From positions 1,168,704 to 1,232,703 of the forward strand of contig FJUW01000007.1 in NCBI GenBank assembly GCA_900074885.1: DNA of 64,000 nt, given 5' to 3'. The position numbers and the translations under genes were made by a program. The notes below the pieces were generated by a model. The model saw only the letters and a program-made list of their open reading frames with translations. It ran no database searches and was not told where the DNA came from. Numbering within the stretch: the first letter of the stretch is position 1; each line of letters starts with the position of its first letter. This DNA is from Rhynchosporium graminicola. Lineage: Eukaryota; Ascomycota; Leotiomycetes; Helotiales; Ploettnerulaceae. Below, piece after piece: positions 40,176-51,637 of this stretch.

Positions 40176-42060
40176 CGCTGGGGGGAAGAACAGCCAATCA
40201 ATAGAGCCCTCAGCCCAAGCCAAGAAGTGGGGCAGCAGATCGTGGGCCGTGCGAGAAGATGGTACAGTACTTGTATCTCCTCGGAGCAGGCCAGCGCAGG
40301 GCGGGGCGGGGCGGGGCTGGAACTTGGAATCTGGGGCCCTTTCTCCTTCCGGTTCATCGTACAGTACAGTACAGTACAGTACCGTACTTTCGTCCCTCCG
40401 CCTATGCTCTACTCTAGTCCCTCCTCCCGTTCGAGGAAGTAGTACAGTACAACCAGCCACAATTCATCTGCATACTGTCTTGTCATGTAAAGTAAGGCTG
40501 GGCATCTCGATCTTACGGAGTATATCGAGGGGGCAATGGCCAATTCGTCGTCTCCGGAGAAGTACTCCTTCCGTACGAGGTAGCTACTTCGAAAGATCGT
40601 TGTTCGTAGTACCTTTTTTGTCCACATTTGTGAGGCTAGTAAGTAAAGAAAGTCATCAAATTATTGATTGTATTACGCGGCATCAAAGTGTTGTTTGAGG
40701 TCCGTCCGTACCTATAAGTAATGTCTGTCCTATGGTATCTATCTTTAGTGACTTGGAAATCAAAGTTGCGATATATCGTATCGAATCGAACTCTACCTGC
40801 CAGTTCTCTCTCTCGCGAGCCCGAGACGAACAACCATTGATTGTGACATGCTTGCTGGCCAACACATCTCCGGCTTGCAGTGTACTCACTCACTCGGGAA
40901 GTGGAACTAATTACCGACGTGGCAGATTGTCAATGCGGAAGCTGGTCTGTCTGGTACTGCAAGCCGCGAGTGATCACCTGGACTGGACGAGTGTGCATAT
41001 ATATGTTTATTCGTGAGGCGCCCCGTGAGAACTGACAGTCGGTTGGATACGTAGTAGGTAGGTTGGTAGGTAGGTAGCTGGAACCTTGAGTCTGGACTTC
41101 ACAAACTGTTGACCGCTTCCATTCCACCAAGGACATACATACATACATACTATCCGGCCTAGAGATTGACCGCTTCTTTCCGCATGACTGACCTTCCTTC
41201 TTTCTCTACACACACTACTTAAGACACCACGGAAAGAGCGCCACGATCCCGCTTGGAAGTGTTGAAATAAACGGTAGGTTAGTACTGCGTGAGGAGTCTA
41301 ACTTTCCAAACAATGGAGATAGATACCTTTGCCAGACACCAAGCGGCGGAACAAGACAACCCAATGGAACCTATGTAATACGGTAGATCTCAAGGAGGTA
41401 AGTATTTTCGCTATCAATCACCAGCGGGTCTGAATGGATGAGTATAGGTAGGTAGGGAAGTACTGGCAAAGCCAGCAAAGAATTCGGAACTTCTATTGCA
41501 ACTCTCTGCTGCTAGGACATTACTGGATGCGATGAATTCCAGGACAAGAAGCATAGCACCCTGCGATTTCTCCAGTTTCTGCTAATCAATCATATTTGGA
41601 TGGATGGGAACACCCACTCCGCTCCCCTCGCTCCCCTCGCTCGCTCGCCTCCACGGGTTTGGTCGTGAGCAAGGCTGGACATCCGCCTCACCTCGCTTGC
41701 GGATGGCACGGGCTTTGTCTCAGACTCTCCCACCAATGAGAATCCCCGACACAAGCGTTAGCTCGACCTGACGTGACGCAACGCCGACTCTCAATTCCGC
41801 ATGTTTACTTCCATTGGGAGGCTCAAACCACGGATCTGATAGTCAACAATCGGAATCGGGATTTTACTCCGGACTTCCTTACTGTACCTCCAGGACCTTC
41901 ATCTGCTCCACTCCACTCTTCCTCCTCCTGGCATATTGCTCAGTTCAGCACAATATAACCACACCTGTCCAGGTACCCTTGCATCGTATCGCATCGCGTT
42001 CAATTGCTATTGCAACAACTCTGTCGAATACATGCAGCTTGGAATAGCTTCATCCTCAAC

Positions 42061-44121
42061 ATGTCTGCCCCCCCACGTCGACGCTCATCGAGGCTTCGAA
42101 CTCCTGCAAAGGTATGTACTATTCTGTATTCGTGCGCTCAAGAGACTGTCCCAAATTACCAATCTGACTTCTACGCCATTTTATAGTCATTGAGCCATGC
42201 ATGCAATCATCTTGAATCTCTCGCCGAGCGCGACGAGACTCCATCCTTGGCCTCTGGTCCTCAATCGAACCTGGATTCGATTGCATCTTCCCCCTCGGCA
42301 CCTCGAACCCCAGCTACAACTGCTCGCATCAAGCCACCTCTCTCAGAAATGCATCCAAGCAAAGTTCATCAAAGCACCACTCAAGAACCCGATTCTGGTC
42401 TTCGACTTGGTTTCACTGATATGAACACCACACGCAAGACCGATCAACCCTCTGGACTTACACAACAAACTCCATCCAAGACTGGCATATCTTCTCCCAC
42501 CTTCGACTTTACATTCGCCCGTCCCGGCCCTCAACTTGGACCTGAAGCTCAGCGGATGATGGATGAATTGCGCGAGGAAGCTCTGCGAATCAAAGTCAAG
42601 CTGGCTGCCGAACGGGAAGAGGAGAAGCGAAAGGAAGGTGAAAGCATTGGAGGACGAAAGATTGCGCAACCGAAAGGCAAGGCTGGCAGATTCAGTGATG
42701 TCCATGTTGCAGAATTCAAGAAGATGGACTCGATCGCCGGCCATCCATCATCCTTCCGGGCCCAACCTGGCCGATTCACACCCGTCTCAAAAACCTTGAA
42801 GAGAACACAATCGAAGGCGCAGCTGGATGATCGGGAGGATATGTACAAGAAGACCGAGGAGGCGGCGGAGAATACGAACAGTATGGAGCGGTTGGGAAAT
42901 ACAGCACCAGCCAAGCGGGCTCGAAAGCATGTCTCTGAGGATACCTCGTCTGCTCGACCTGTCTCTCGTGATGATAACAAGGTCCTCCCATCCACACCTA
43001 CCATGTCGCGCTCTCAGTCGACTATGCTCGCCGCTATCACTACCCCAACACAAGCTTCTCTATCGCGGGCTGCAGGCACAAAGAAGACCCAGATCCCGTC
43101 ACTTTCTAGATCCCCATCCAAGCCGAATCTGACCAAAGAAAGTACGCCTCGCGCTATGACTAAGTCTGCAACCACCAATAATCTGAGCAGTATCTCCAAA
43201 TCTGAAAGTCACAGCTTCATCCAGAGTCCTAGCAAATTCGACCGTGTCAAGTCAATGCTCCGTCACCCAAGCTTCAGTTCGAAGAAGCCAGCAGCAAAGC
43301 CCACGGCGATCCCTTCGCTGAAGAGAAGCCCTAGCAGACCCAACCTCGATAAAGTTCTACCCTCAGTTCCCTCTACTCCCGGTGCTGATGGTGGCCTCAA
43401 GGCCGTTAAGCATGTCAACTTCACCCCGGATACTGTCAACAAGAATTCCGCGACGATCCAAAATTCGCCTTCCCCAGTAAAATCCGGCATACCCCGCTCA
43501 ACATCAAAGATAAACTTAGGTTCACGACTTGAAACCCAGCTACCAAGCGTGGCCAAGTCAAATGCAATGGAGATGGAGTACCCCTCGGTCTCTTGCCTAC
43601 CAAAGCTTGGAAAGCCCTCAAACCCCGTTGAATACCCGTCGCTTTCTAGTGTCCGACCACTTCCCCCAACACCTCGCCAAGCTCCTCCACCCTCGGCGCC
43701 TGGTACATTTACCTTCCGCAGCGATCATACCATCAACTTTGGTGCGTCTCCAGGAAGCTTCGGATCGTCACCAGGTCAGGCTAGTGTTCGACAAGTTCGC
43801 CGAAGCGTCCTGCCCAGTACTATGCCAGGCTCTTTCCCGAGCGGTAACAAGGAAAATACAGCGCCTCTTCCTTCTGTCCCTCATGGCATGTCCAACAAGA
43901 AACGTCGTCGAGTTGAATCTGACGATGAGGCCGAAGAGGATTCTGAGCGTTCCCCTAAGAAGAGCAAGACTGCTGCTGGAGGCCACATGCAAGGACATAT
44001 GCTCTTTGCTCCTAAGCTCCAAGCAACACCTAAGCCTCAAACTCCAAGTCCTGCCAAGAAGAAGGGCGTTATGAGTCTCAGTCGCCTCAATATGCTTGCA
44101 CGACCAAAGATGCGCAAGTAA
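42061..44121 (+). CDS. Basic Ser/Pro-rich protein, function unknown
   Basis: Two exons (42061-42111 and 42187-44121) give 661 residues starting MSAPPRRRSSRLRTPAK. The protein is basic, rich in Ser, Pro, Thr and Lys, and likely mostly disordered. Visible blocks are HPSKVHQSTTQEPDSGLRLG, a predicted coiled stretch (QRMMDELREEALRIKVKLAA) and RKIAQPKGKAGRFSDVH with EFKKMDSI. A short motif of the form R-[ST]-x-S-[KR]-x-[NQ]-L occurs four times (RTQSKAQL, RSPSKPNL, RSPSRPNL, RSTSKINL). Near the end is a bipartite basic stretch (NKKRRRVESDDEAEED) consistent with a nuclear localisation signal. I recognise the overall pattern as a conserved ascomycete protein but cannot name a role. A cytoskeletal or nuclear function is speculation. 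It is divergent to the bZIP gene. Confidence 0.85.
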
Positions 44122-44770
44122 ACTACGCCGCATGTCGGTTGATGATCTGCGCTGATAGAATGAATGCTTTGGCGCACGCTGTTGAGTTTTGAATGCATTT
44201 GAAGGATGGGATGGGATGGGGAGTAGTGGTTTGATTATTGTTGATATTTCTCTTGGCACCACATGCTTTGCATACTGCCAGGATTGGCTAATTACCACTT
44301 CTACACAGGATCTTCTCTTTCTTGCATGATTGATGGTTGTTGGCTTTATTCGTGCCTTCGGAGTACCTATGGTGCTAGCTCCTTCCTTCGGGGAGTGATG
44401 ATTTTATGAATAAAAGCTCTTGATATTATATTCGTCCCTTCCTCTCTTGCCAGGTGACGGTGCAAAGATCTGGTCCTAACAATGCCACTTCGTCCAACAA
44501 CACCATCATACCTAATACATGCTCCCGCCACTTTAGAGTCTGCTCAGCCTGAGCTGAGCTTCCAGTTTGCAGCTTTCAGGCAGTACCTTCGTTTCCAACA
44601 TTCGTTTTTAAGTTGAATACAAAACCTATCATTCAATCATTCATTCATTCATTCATTCATTCATTCATTCATTCATTTAGTCGCTTCAATCCTGCCTTTG
44701 TATTGCTCATCACATTCATCAGCCTGGTATGCCTCAATACTTGTACATTCCTCCTCAATAGAACCCCAAG
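44122..44770. other. Intergenic, with (ATTC)n repeat
   Basis: This holds the 3' end of the gene ending at 44121 and the upstream region of the LIM gene. It contains the tetramer array at 44637-44677 and no coding region. Confidence 0.6.
44637..44677 (+). repeat. (ATTC)n tetranucleotide repeat
   Basis: About ten perfect copies ending about 95 bases before the LIM gene start codon, so probably within its promoter or leader. Confidence 0.95.
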
Positions 44771-46695
44771 ATGTCAAGCAGCACCCACCAAACACTACAC
44801 TCACCACCCGCATTCTCCCCAGAGCCCGACCCAACCACTCCCGACCTCCACTCGGCATTCATCTGCACGATCTGTTGGCAGAGCCAACCCCGTGGCTCCA
44901 AACCCAAGCTCCTCGGCAACTCAGCGCGAATCGTCTGTCGAGCGTGCTGGCGCGCGGTTCTGGACCTGAGTATCTGCTGGGTGTGTGGAGAGTGCATAGT
45001 GAGAGGCGATGAGGTCGTCAGTCTAGGATGGTGCTTTTGGCATCGTGCTTGTTTCGGATGTTTGGTTTGCGGGACGAAGCTGGATGTCCCGGCTGGAATT
45101 GTTGATTGTATCTGCCAAGAAGGCGAGGGAGATGGTGGGAAGACAGAGGTCGATAGGAGAGGAGAGTGGGGGAGGAGGAATGGAAATCATGATGAGGCGG
45201 GGGTCACGGGGAGTACGCGGTGTGTTGGGGTGGAGTTGGAGGATATTCCGCTTTGTACTGTTTGTGAAGATGAGACGCTTGGAGAGAGTCCGCGTTATGT
45301 GCTGGAGCGAGGATTGGAGACTGTGACGAAGTCAGATGGGGGTCTGAGTCGTAGCCGGTTGGATATGTTGTCTGAAGGTCTTGATGACACGACTTCTGGT
45401 CTGGCATTCGCCTCGAGGAGTTCGTCTAGTAGCCCTAGGTAAGCATTTCGGATGTCAAGAGCTTGTACTTAGATTAGACACTAACATGGCACAGAAGGAC
45501 ACGAGGGAAAAATCGGACTGAGGAGACCTTGAGAAGCTTCGTAACCTGCCGTGTGAGTCAGTAAGTGATTCCAGTCAACAGAGCTGACAATCTGTAGACG
45601 AGCAACCCTTCGAACGGAGATGATACCTCGCCACTACTGAGAAATGCTGGCATAGGCATTTCGGAAGACGGAAGCGCAGATGAACGCCACTCTCACAGCG
45701 ATATCGAAGCGCGTGATATGCAATCTCCACAAAAACCTGCGGATCAAACCCCTGCGAAACAGCAAACGGCCTCTGATATAGTGTACGTCTCGGTACTAGA
45801 CCCCCTTGGAGAACCTGCCTTCAGACCAAGCAGGTTCAAGCCCTTGCCGAAGTGGATGAACTTGCTCCCAACCAATGTTCAGAGACGCCGCCAGCGGAGG
45901 ATTATGAACTCTCCCGAACTCGCGGCACATTTAAAAGAGCCACGGGAAGGCTCTGGATCGTATGCTAGCGATGGTGCAGACGAATCTGAGACCGACACAT
46001 TAGCCTCTGGCTCAATTACTGCAGGTAGAGCAGGCAGCGCCAAGCGGAAAGGAGCTCCATCGTCAATCGAGCTTCCGACAAAGGTCCAGAAGCGAGCAAC
46101 TATTGCCTTTGATCCCACACCTAGAGGCGACGATCTTCCAGAAGACGCAGCTTGTATGGCAACCCGATGCGCCCAGTCGAGTCTAGAATTCCCTTGTTCA
46201 ACAAGCCACGCGCATCCTTGCACTCATCCCTCCCGACCATCGACACCATATCCACGAAGTCCCTACCCAACCCGACCATCCCTATCCCGCAACGAAACAA
46301 CATCCTACTTCTCCCATAGATCAAGCGTCGCCAGTATCAAGCAGCAAGAGCTCACACCTCCGCACTCTACACATTTTCGCCCAGGATCACCAGAATCCGA
46401 GCGCACGATCTCTCCGATGAAAAATTCACTTGTGCTCTCAACGCCAGGATCTATGATTGATTTTGCGAAACCCTCGTATTCTTCGGAATATCTCGATCGG
46501 TATCAGCCGAAACCGGCAAGCCAGGTGAGGTATGAGAAACATGTGCCTCGTGAGGCGGAGCCGATTTTGGAGAATATCAAGAGGAGGGTTTCGGGTGATA
46601 AGGACGGCGGAGAAGCTTCCATGGACGGGGCAGATGGGGGGAAGAAGGAGAAGGATAAAGGGAAGGGGAAGGGATTTATGCTGGGGAGCGAGTAG
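44771..46695 (+). CDS. LIM-type zinc-finger protein, possibly truncated by TAG
   Basis: Three exons (44771-45438, 45495-45552 and 45598-46695) give about 607 residues. Cys pairs at about residues 32-60 (FICTICWQ and VCRACW) form an N-terminal zinc-binding half. They are followed by a clear LIM-like finger at about 69-102 (CWVCGECIVRGDE, then WHRACFGCLVCG), and another Cys pair lies in LCTVCEDE. LIM fingers are protein-interaction modules of cytoskeletal and nuclear adaptors. The rest is Ser/Pro-rich and ends KGKGFMLGSE. The stop TAG at 46693-46695 is followed in frame by 21 sense codons that look coding (SNVDPKKKDLTKELKGLFRE) and then another TAG at 46759-46761. This suggests the ancestral protein ended there and that the first TAG is a nonsense change, a readthrough site or a sequence error. 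Confidence 0.75.
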
Positions 46696-46761
46696 AGCAA
46701 TGTGGATCCGAAGAAGAAGGATTTGACGAAGGAGCTGAAGGGTCTGTTCCGTGAGGAGTAG

Positions 46762-47939
46762 ATTGCCTTTTATCGTGTTTGGCTGATCAAGCTGAGCTGA
46801 TAGGGGAGTTGAGATTGAGGTCGAATGAGATGAATTGTGGGTTAGTATTACGACGTGAATACAGATTGTAGTTCCTATTCGCTGTACGACGGTTTGTAGA
46901 TTCCGTAAGATTGTGAAAAGCTGTATCACGTGTGGCTACTGCCACTTCTTGGAAACTTTCTATTTGACCTAGGATCGGGGATGATCTGCTAGAGAAGTAC
47001 CACTCACGGCAAGATTGCATTAGCTTGGGCTGGTACTGTAACCAATCAGCTGTATGAACGTCGCAGCATCTTCATCACCACAAGAAACAGCGAACTTGTG
47101 GGAGCAGAACAGTAGTTGCGGAGACTACCTCGCAAGAGTCCAAAGATAATCAACTAAACTCGCCGAGGAGCTGCTTTGAAATTTCTTAGATTACACATCA
47201 CTGTTCTAATGTTCTTGATCTCGAGGACTGTTCATCGATTTTGAAAATTGATAGTAAGATGATAAAGAGAGATTCGAGATCTGGCTGTATGAGATGAGAT
47301 GATTGAGATGAGATGGGAAGAGATGAGATGGAATGAGAATGCGAGAAGAGGGAGGCAGGGAGGGAGGGAAGCAGGGAGATGTATGATGCGAGGTTAGATG
47401 ATGTGATGAGGGTTTTTAGTGTGGGGGGCAGGGACATGGGAAGTCTAGAGTGCTTTGTGATTAACAAGCTTACATCTTAGAGAGTAGGTACCTAGGAATC
47501 AGTCTGGTTGAAGGTACAGTGGAGTCGTGGATGTTTGATGGGTCGGTCTGAAATAGACAGTACTTCGGGCTATGTCTCGAGACTTTTTTGGGGGGGTTGC
47601 TAATATCGGGATCAGGTAGGGCCGGTATCTGTACCTGCCTAGGCTTGCTCTCCCTCGATGAATACAAATTTGCATAAGCCTTATTGGTTGTTGTCATCAC
47701 CTCCACTGTTGATATTCCACCGAAGCGAGGTCGATAGCCGAGGAAGGCGAGACCGGTGGAACTTGTTACCAATTCACCACAGTGACAGAGAGAACAATGA
47801 ATTCAAACTCTTGCGACTTACAAACAATGTATATAAGGCAGGTACCTCATCTGCCATTTCTCTCTTCCATAAATCAAATATTTTATTTACCCAACTTCAC
47901 AAACCACCCGAGCGACAGCACGAGGCTGATAAACAAATC
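46762..47939. other. Intergenic, LIM gene 3' side to MED10
   Basis: No gene is supported. Minus-strand open stretches at 47198-47467 and 47470-47772 are low-complexity or without similarity. A purine-rich simple sequence of gatgagatg and gggag units occupies about 47280-47370 and explains one of them. The last 200 bases should be the MED10 promoter and leader. Confidence 0.5.
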
Positions 47940-48729
47940 ATGGCGCCCCCGGCGCGAGTGCGATTGGTCATCGTCAAAAAAGCGGGACCTGAACTCGAGG
48001 CTGAGTCCGGACCTTCTCACAAACCCCTTACAGCATCTTCTTCAAGCACAACTCCACAGCAGGTAGCAGCGGATATGGCGCCTGTCGGGCAAACAGATCA
48101 TGATGTCCTGGAGAGTAAGTGTCTACAATATCTATGCAGTTGGTTGATTGGACTAACAAAATGCGCAGAGCAAGTCAAGGAGGCCATCCAGGATTTATAC
48201 CAGATCATGGTGCAGACCAACGCATACAATCTGACCAGCCGACCTTCGAGTGCTGTTCTTGAAGCTACGATGTAAGTCTGTCCATTTATCCATCCATCCA
48301 TGATCCAGACCCTCTTCATCTCAAGAACCTTATCTAACACCCACCCCTCGCAGAAAGCAATTCGACTCCCAACTCCTACGCATCCACCAAACGGCCTCCA
48401 AATCCTCGAACCTTCCTCTCATACCGCCCGAGCTGATCCAATACGTCGACAACGGCCGCAATCCCGATATCTACACGCGCGAGTTTGTCGAGTTGGCCAG
48501 GAAGGGCAATCAGTTGATGAAGGGGAAGATGGATGCTTTTGCGAGTTTTAGAGATGTGCTGGCGAATGAGATGGGCGTTGCTATGCCGGAGATTAGGGAG
48601 GATGTTTTGAGGGTTGTGAGGGAGACGGGGGGACGGGAGGAGGTTGTTGGACGGGAGGATGTTGTTGGACGGGAGGAGGTTGTTGGACGGGAGGAGGAGA
48701 CAAGGGCGGAGGGTGAGGCGAGAGTGTGA
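47940..48729 (+). CDS. MED10: Mediator subunit 10 (Med10/Nut2)
   Basis: Med10 is an essential subunit of the Mediator middle module that links activators to RNA polymerase II. Exons are 47940-48114, 48169-48271 and 48354-48729, giving 217 residues. The conserved domain runs from VKEAIQDLYQIMVQTNAYN through LEATIKQFDSQLLRIHQTAS and IPPELIQYVDNGRNPDIYT to REFVELARKGNQLMKGKM. The start is uncertain: a second in-frame Met at 48075 (MAPVGQTDHDVLE) would give a protein nearer the usual Med10 length, so the first 45 residues may be leader. The C-terminus carries a three- to fourfold repeat of a six-residue unit (GREEVV) encoded by an 18-base tandem repeat. The gene is convergent with LEU2. Confidence 0.9.
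48631..48699 (+). repeat. 18-bp in-frame tandem repeat in MED10
   Basis: Copies at 48631-48648, 48649-48666 and 48667-48684, and a partial one at 48685-48699. They differ by single bases. Each encodes G-R-E-[ED]-V-V, and because the unit is a multiple of three, length changes would keep the frame. Confidence 0.93.
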
Positions 48730-49373
48730 GGGAGGGTGCTGTAGTGAGGGGTTTGAGACTGGATTCTGGCAGGCAGGCGTTATTGCACGGATGGTGCATG
48801 GGGTTTGGGATTGGGGAAGGCGTTTGGATACATTGAGTGATTTCAAACCCGGTTGAGGTTGCAGCGATGTCAAGGGGGAGTTGTTCCTCAATCCAGGGAG
48901 GACCGTAGACAGGTCAAATCTAGAAGCAGAATATCGCAAAGCATTTCCAACGAAGTAAAGAATTCAAACATTCGAGGGTATATTGCACGCATAGCGCTCA
49001 GGATAGCGCGAGAACTTTATCGTCTGGCAATCGAATCCTGGTCTTGAGTCCTTTGTCCGCTACCAATTGCGTTTGCTGGTACAAGTGGTTGCCCCATATC
49101 TAATGATATTTGAGGTCTGCTAGCAGGTAGCTGGTGAGTGAGAGCGTAGACTCTTTTCATGGACTGGCTGGCTAACTCAATCTCAACTACTCTCTGTGCG
49201 ACGATTCGATGGTGGGTAGCGAGTAGTCACCGAATCCATCCGGCATTTCAAGCTGTCCATACATCAATCAACCGTTCCTGATCTCACCCCAAAGGAGATT
49301 CATATGCAGGCATATACAAAAAATAGACGCTCTATTGATCTTATCTCGTTCTCATCCTCTCACTCTAAGCTCC
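48730..49373. other. Convergent spacer MED10 / LEU2
   Basis: This is shared 3' flank of two convergent genes. No gene, repeat or RNA was recognised. Confidence 0.6.
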
Positions 49374-50702
49374 TTACTTAAGCTCCTTGAGAACATCCTT
49401 AAGCACTTTGGCAACCTCATCTCCAACCTCAGCCGTGCTGTTTGTGCCTCCAATATCCTTAGTCCTGATACCCTTCTCGATCACGATCCGGACGGCATCT
49501 TCGACGGCTTTGGACTCGGCGGGGAGGTGAAGAGAATAGTTCAACATCATAGCGACCGAGAGGATGGTACCCACTGGATTGACAACGCCTTGACCAGAGA
49601 TGTCGGGTGCGGAACCTAGACCTTGTCAGATGTATTTCAAGCTTTTGACAGAATCAAGGACTTACCATGAATTGGCTCATAAATACCGTTGCAACGACTC
49701 TTCCCATCCGGTACACCACTCAAGCTCGCCGAAGGCAAAAGTCCAATACTACCAGGAATAACACTAGCCTCATCACTAATGATGTCGCCAAACAAATTGC
49801 TAGTAACAATCACACCATTGAGCGCCCGGGGGTTCTTGACCATCAACATAGCCGCGCTATCGATAAGATGATGTCCGATCTTCAGCTGCGGGAATTCCTG
49901 TGCCATGACCTCCGTAACGACCTTCCTCCACAATCTACTTGTAGCTAATACATTCGCCTTGTCCAGACTCCAGACTGGCAATGGTGGATCCTCCTGCAAA
50001 GCCAAATGGGCCGCAAGTCTCGTGATCCTCTCAATCTCCGGACGAGAATAAGGTTCAGTGTCCCAAGCGGTTCCATCACCATCATCCTCCTTGCGCTCGC
50101 CGAAATAGATACCACCAGTCAACTCGCGGATGATATTGAAGTTCGTACCGCGGCAGACCTCAGCCTTGAGGGGAGAGATGTCGACGAGTGATTCAGAGGC
50201 GAAGTTGCAGGGTCGTAGGTTACCGTATGTGCCCATTTGTTTGCGGAGGGCGAGAATGCCTTGCTCGGGTCTGACCTTCCCTGTTCCCCATTTTGGACCG
50301 CCGATTGCGCCTAGGAGTACTGCGTCGGCAGCTTTGGCGGCTTCGAGAGCTTCGGTGGTGAGAGGCTCGCCGGTGGCATCGATTGAGCACTGAGTGTTGC
50401 GTGTCAGTATATATTAGAGTTTGCTGAAGGAGGTGAGGGGGTGAGGGGTCGCTACTTACACCACCGAGGAGATGTTCTTGGAAATTGAACTTTCCGGCAC
50501 TTGGACGCTCAGCTTCGATGACTCTGAGGATCTAATTTGGGGTCAACAGAGCTTTTCATCCTGTCTAGAGGAGACTTCGTACCTTCAATGCTTCCTTTAC
50601 TACCTGTTTTAACTGTTAGTTTGAATACTACCATGACACCATGGAGCTCACCTCAGGACCGCAGTGATCTCCCCCAAAGACGACGATATTGTGAGTGGTC
50701 AT
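49374..50702 (-). CDS. LEU2: 3-isopropylmalate dehydrogenase
   Basis: This is the third enzyme of leucine synthesis; it oxidises and decarboxylates 3-isopropylmalate with NAD+ to 2-oxoisocaproate. Five exons on the minus strand are inferred: 50702-50652, 50603-50583 (21 bases), 50531-50460, 50389-49666 and 49615-49374, giving 369 residues, the normal size. Family motifs are in place: [13 protein letters not shown] at the start, [40 protein letters not shown] with the conserved Tyr, and [18 protein letters not shown]. The metal and substrate helix follows ([15 protein letters not shown]), then [14 protein letters not shown] and the NAD-binding EPIHGSAPDI across the last splice. The N-terminus is not a clear targeting peptide, fitting a cytosolic enzyme. 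No Leu3-type CCGGNNCCGG site is seen just upstream. Confidence 0.96.
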
Positions 50703-51637
50703 GTTGAGACAAGTTGATGTTTGGAGTGATGAGGTTGAGGTGAGGATCGAGATGGATTGCGGAATGGATTGGGATTGGGATTGACTCGAAGTCTGAAATG
50801 AGGGGGGGGGAGTACGGTGTATTAAAATGAGTTGCAAGTAGACTTTCTGAAGGGCAACTTATTCGTATGCCTTGCCTACCTAGGTAGGAAGGTACTGTAC
50901 TGTATGCCCCGCACTTCCGATGATCGGGACAGAATTGTGGAGACCCGCGTCTCGAGGAGCTGTGGCGGGGTAGATGGATGGTGGAACCTAAAGCTTGTAC
51001 TGAATGAAGGTTATGGTGGTTCTTACAATTCCCAGGTCTTCCCAGGTCATGCGTAGTCTTCCGAGTAATGGTTGCTCGGCACGGCTCACGCTTTTAGCGA
51101 GTCCTGCAACCGATGTCAACAATTCGATCGAAGGCTGTATTTCATTTCTGCCAAAGCAGTTCAAGGAAGCGTCTGGACTTATGATCCTGCGAAGGTACCC
51201 CAGCCTTTTTGTAGCAAATGGCATGGAATCCTTCTCGCGACATTGGATAGCACGTTTAGTCATCGCAGCACATGGAAGGCAAGGCAAGGGAATGGTATGG
51301 ATTTGTTTCTGTTTTGATGTAGGCTTTGTAGTTTGACCGAATACTTGTTACAAATGTGCCGTCATCGCCAAATGACTTTACGGCACCTTCACTATCTCTA
51401 CACAAGAAGGGGTATCAAGAAGACAAAGAGGAACATGAGTTGTGCCGCTGGTTTCTCCTTCCTCTATCTCGTAATAATTAGATCGCTGACCCTTCCAAAA
51501 TTCTGTGACATGCGGACAGGGAGGGGGGCCTGGGATGGTATTGTATCCAGAATGGTTTTGCGCCGGCTGTCCTACTTCTTTGGAAGCCTATTCGTATTTC
51601 ATAATTGTTTCATATACGGCCATATGCGGACATTATC
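50703..51637. other. LEU2 upstream region / PHD gene 3' flank
   Basis: This holds the LEU2 promoter and leader on the left and the 3' end of the PHD-finger gene on the right; both genes are on the minus strand. A poly-G run (about 50803-50810) lies 100 bases upstream of LEU2. No gene is supported. Confidence 0.55.

Larger units (their letters stand above)
37766..42060. other. Microsatellite-rich divergent intergenic region
   Basis: This 4.3-kb stretch lies between the divergent bZIP gene and the gene at 42061. No credible coding region was found; apparent open frames over it are translations of repeats. It contains at least fourteen separate tandem arrays of 3-5-bp units, including cgaac (38291-38315), gggct (38455-38479), gactn (38526-38577), gcttt (38679-38702), ggt (39137-39164), tacc mix (39368-39480), gtt (39690-39719), gctt (39775-39795), cctgt (39913-40001), tgcaa (40146-40175) and acagt (40361-40383). 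The flanks presumably carry the promoters of both genes. Confidence 0.8.

Noticed and set aside
37940..40460. Many open frames over the repeat island
   Set aside because: They are translations of tri-, tetra- and pentanucleotide repeats and carry no domain.
47198..47467. Small Leu/Ser-rich open frame downstream of the LIM gene (minus strand)
   Set aside because: It is largely the translation of a purine-rich simple repeat (gatgagatg and gggag units).
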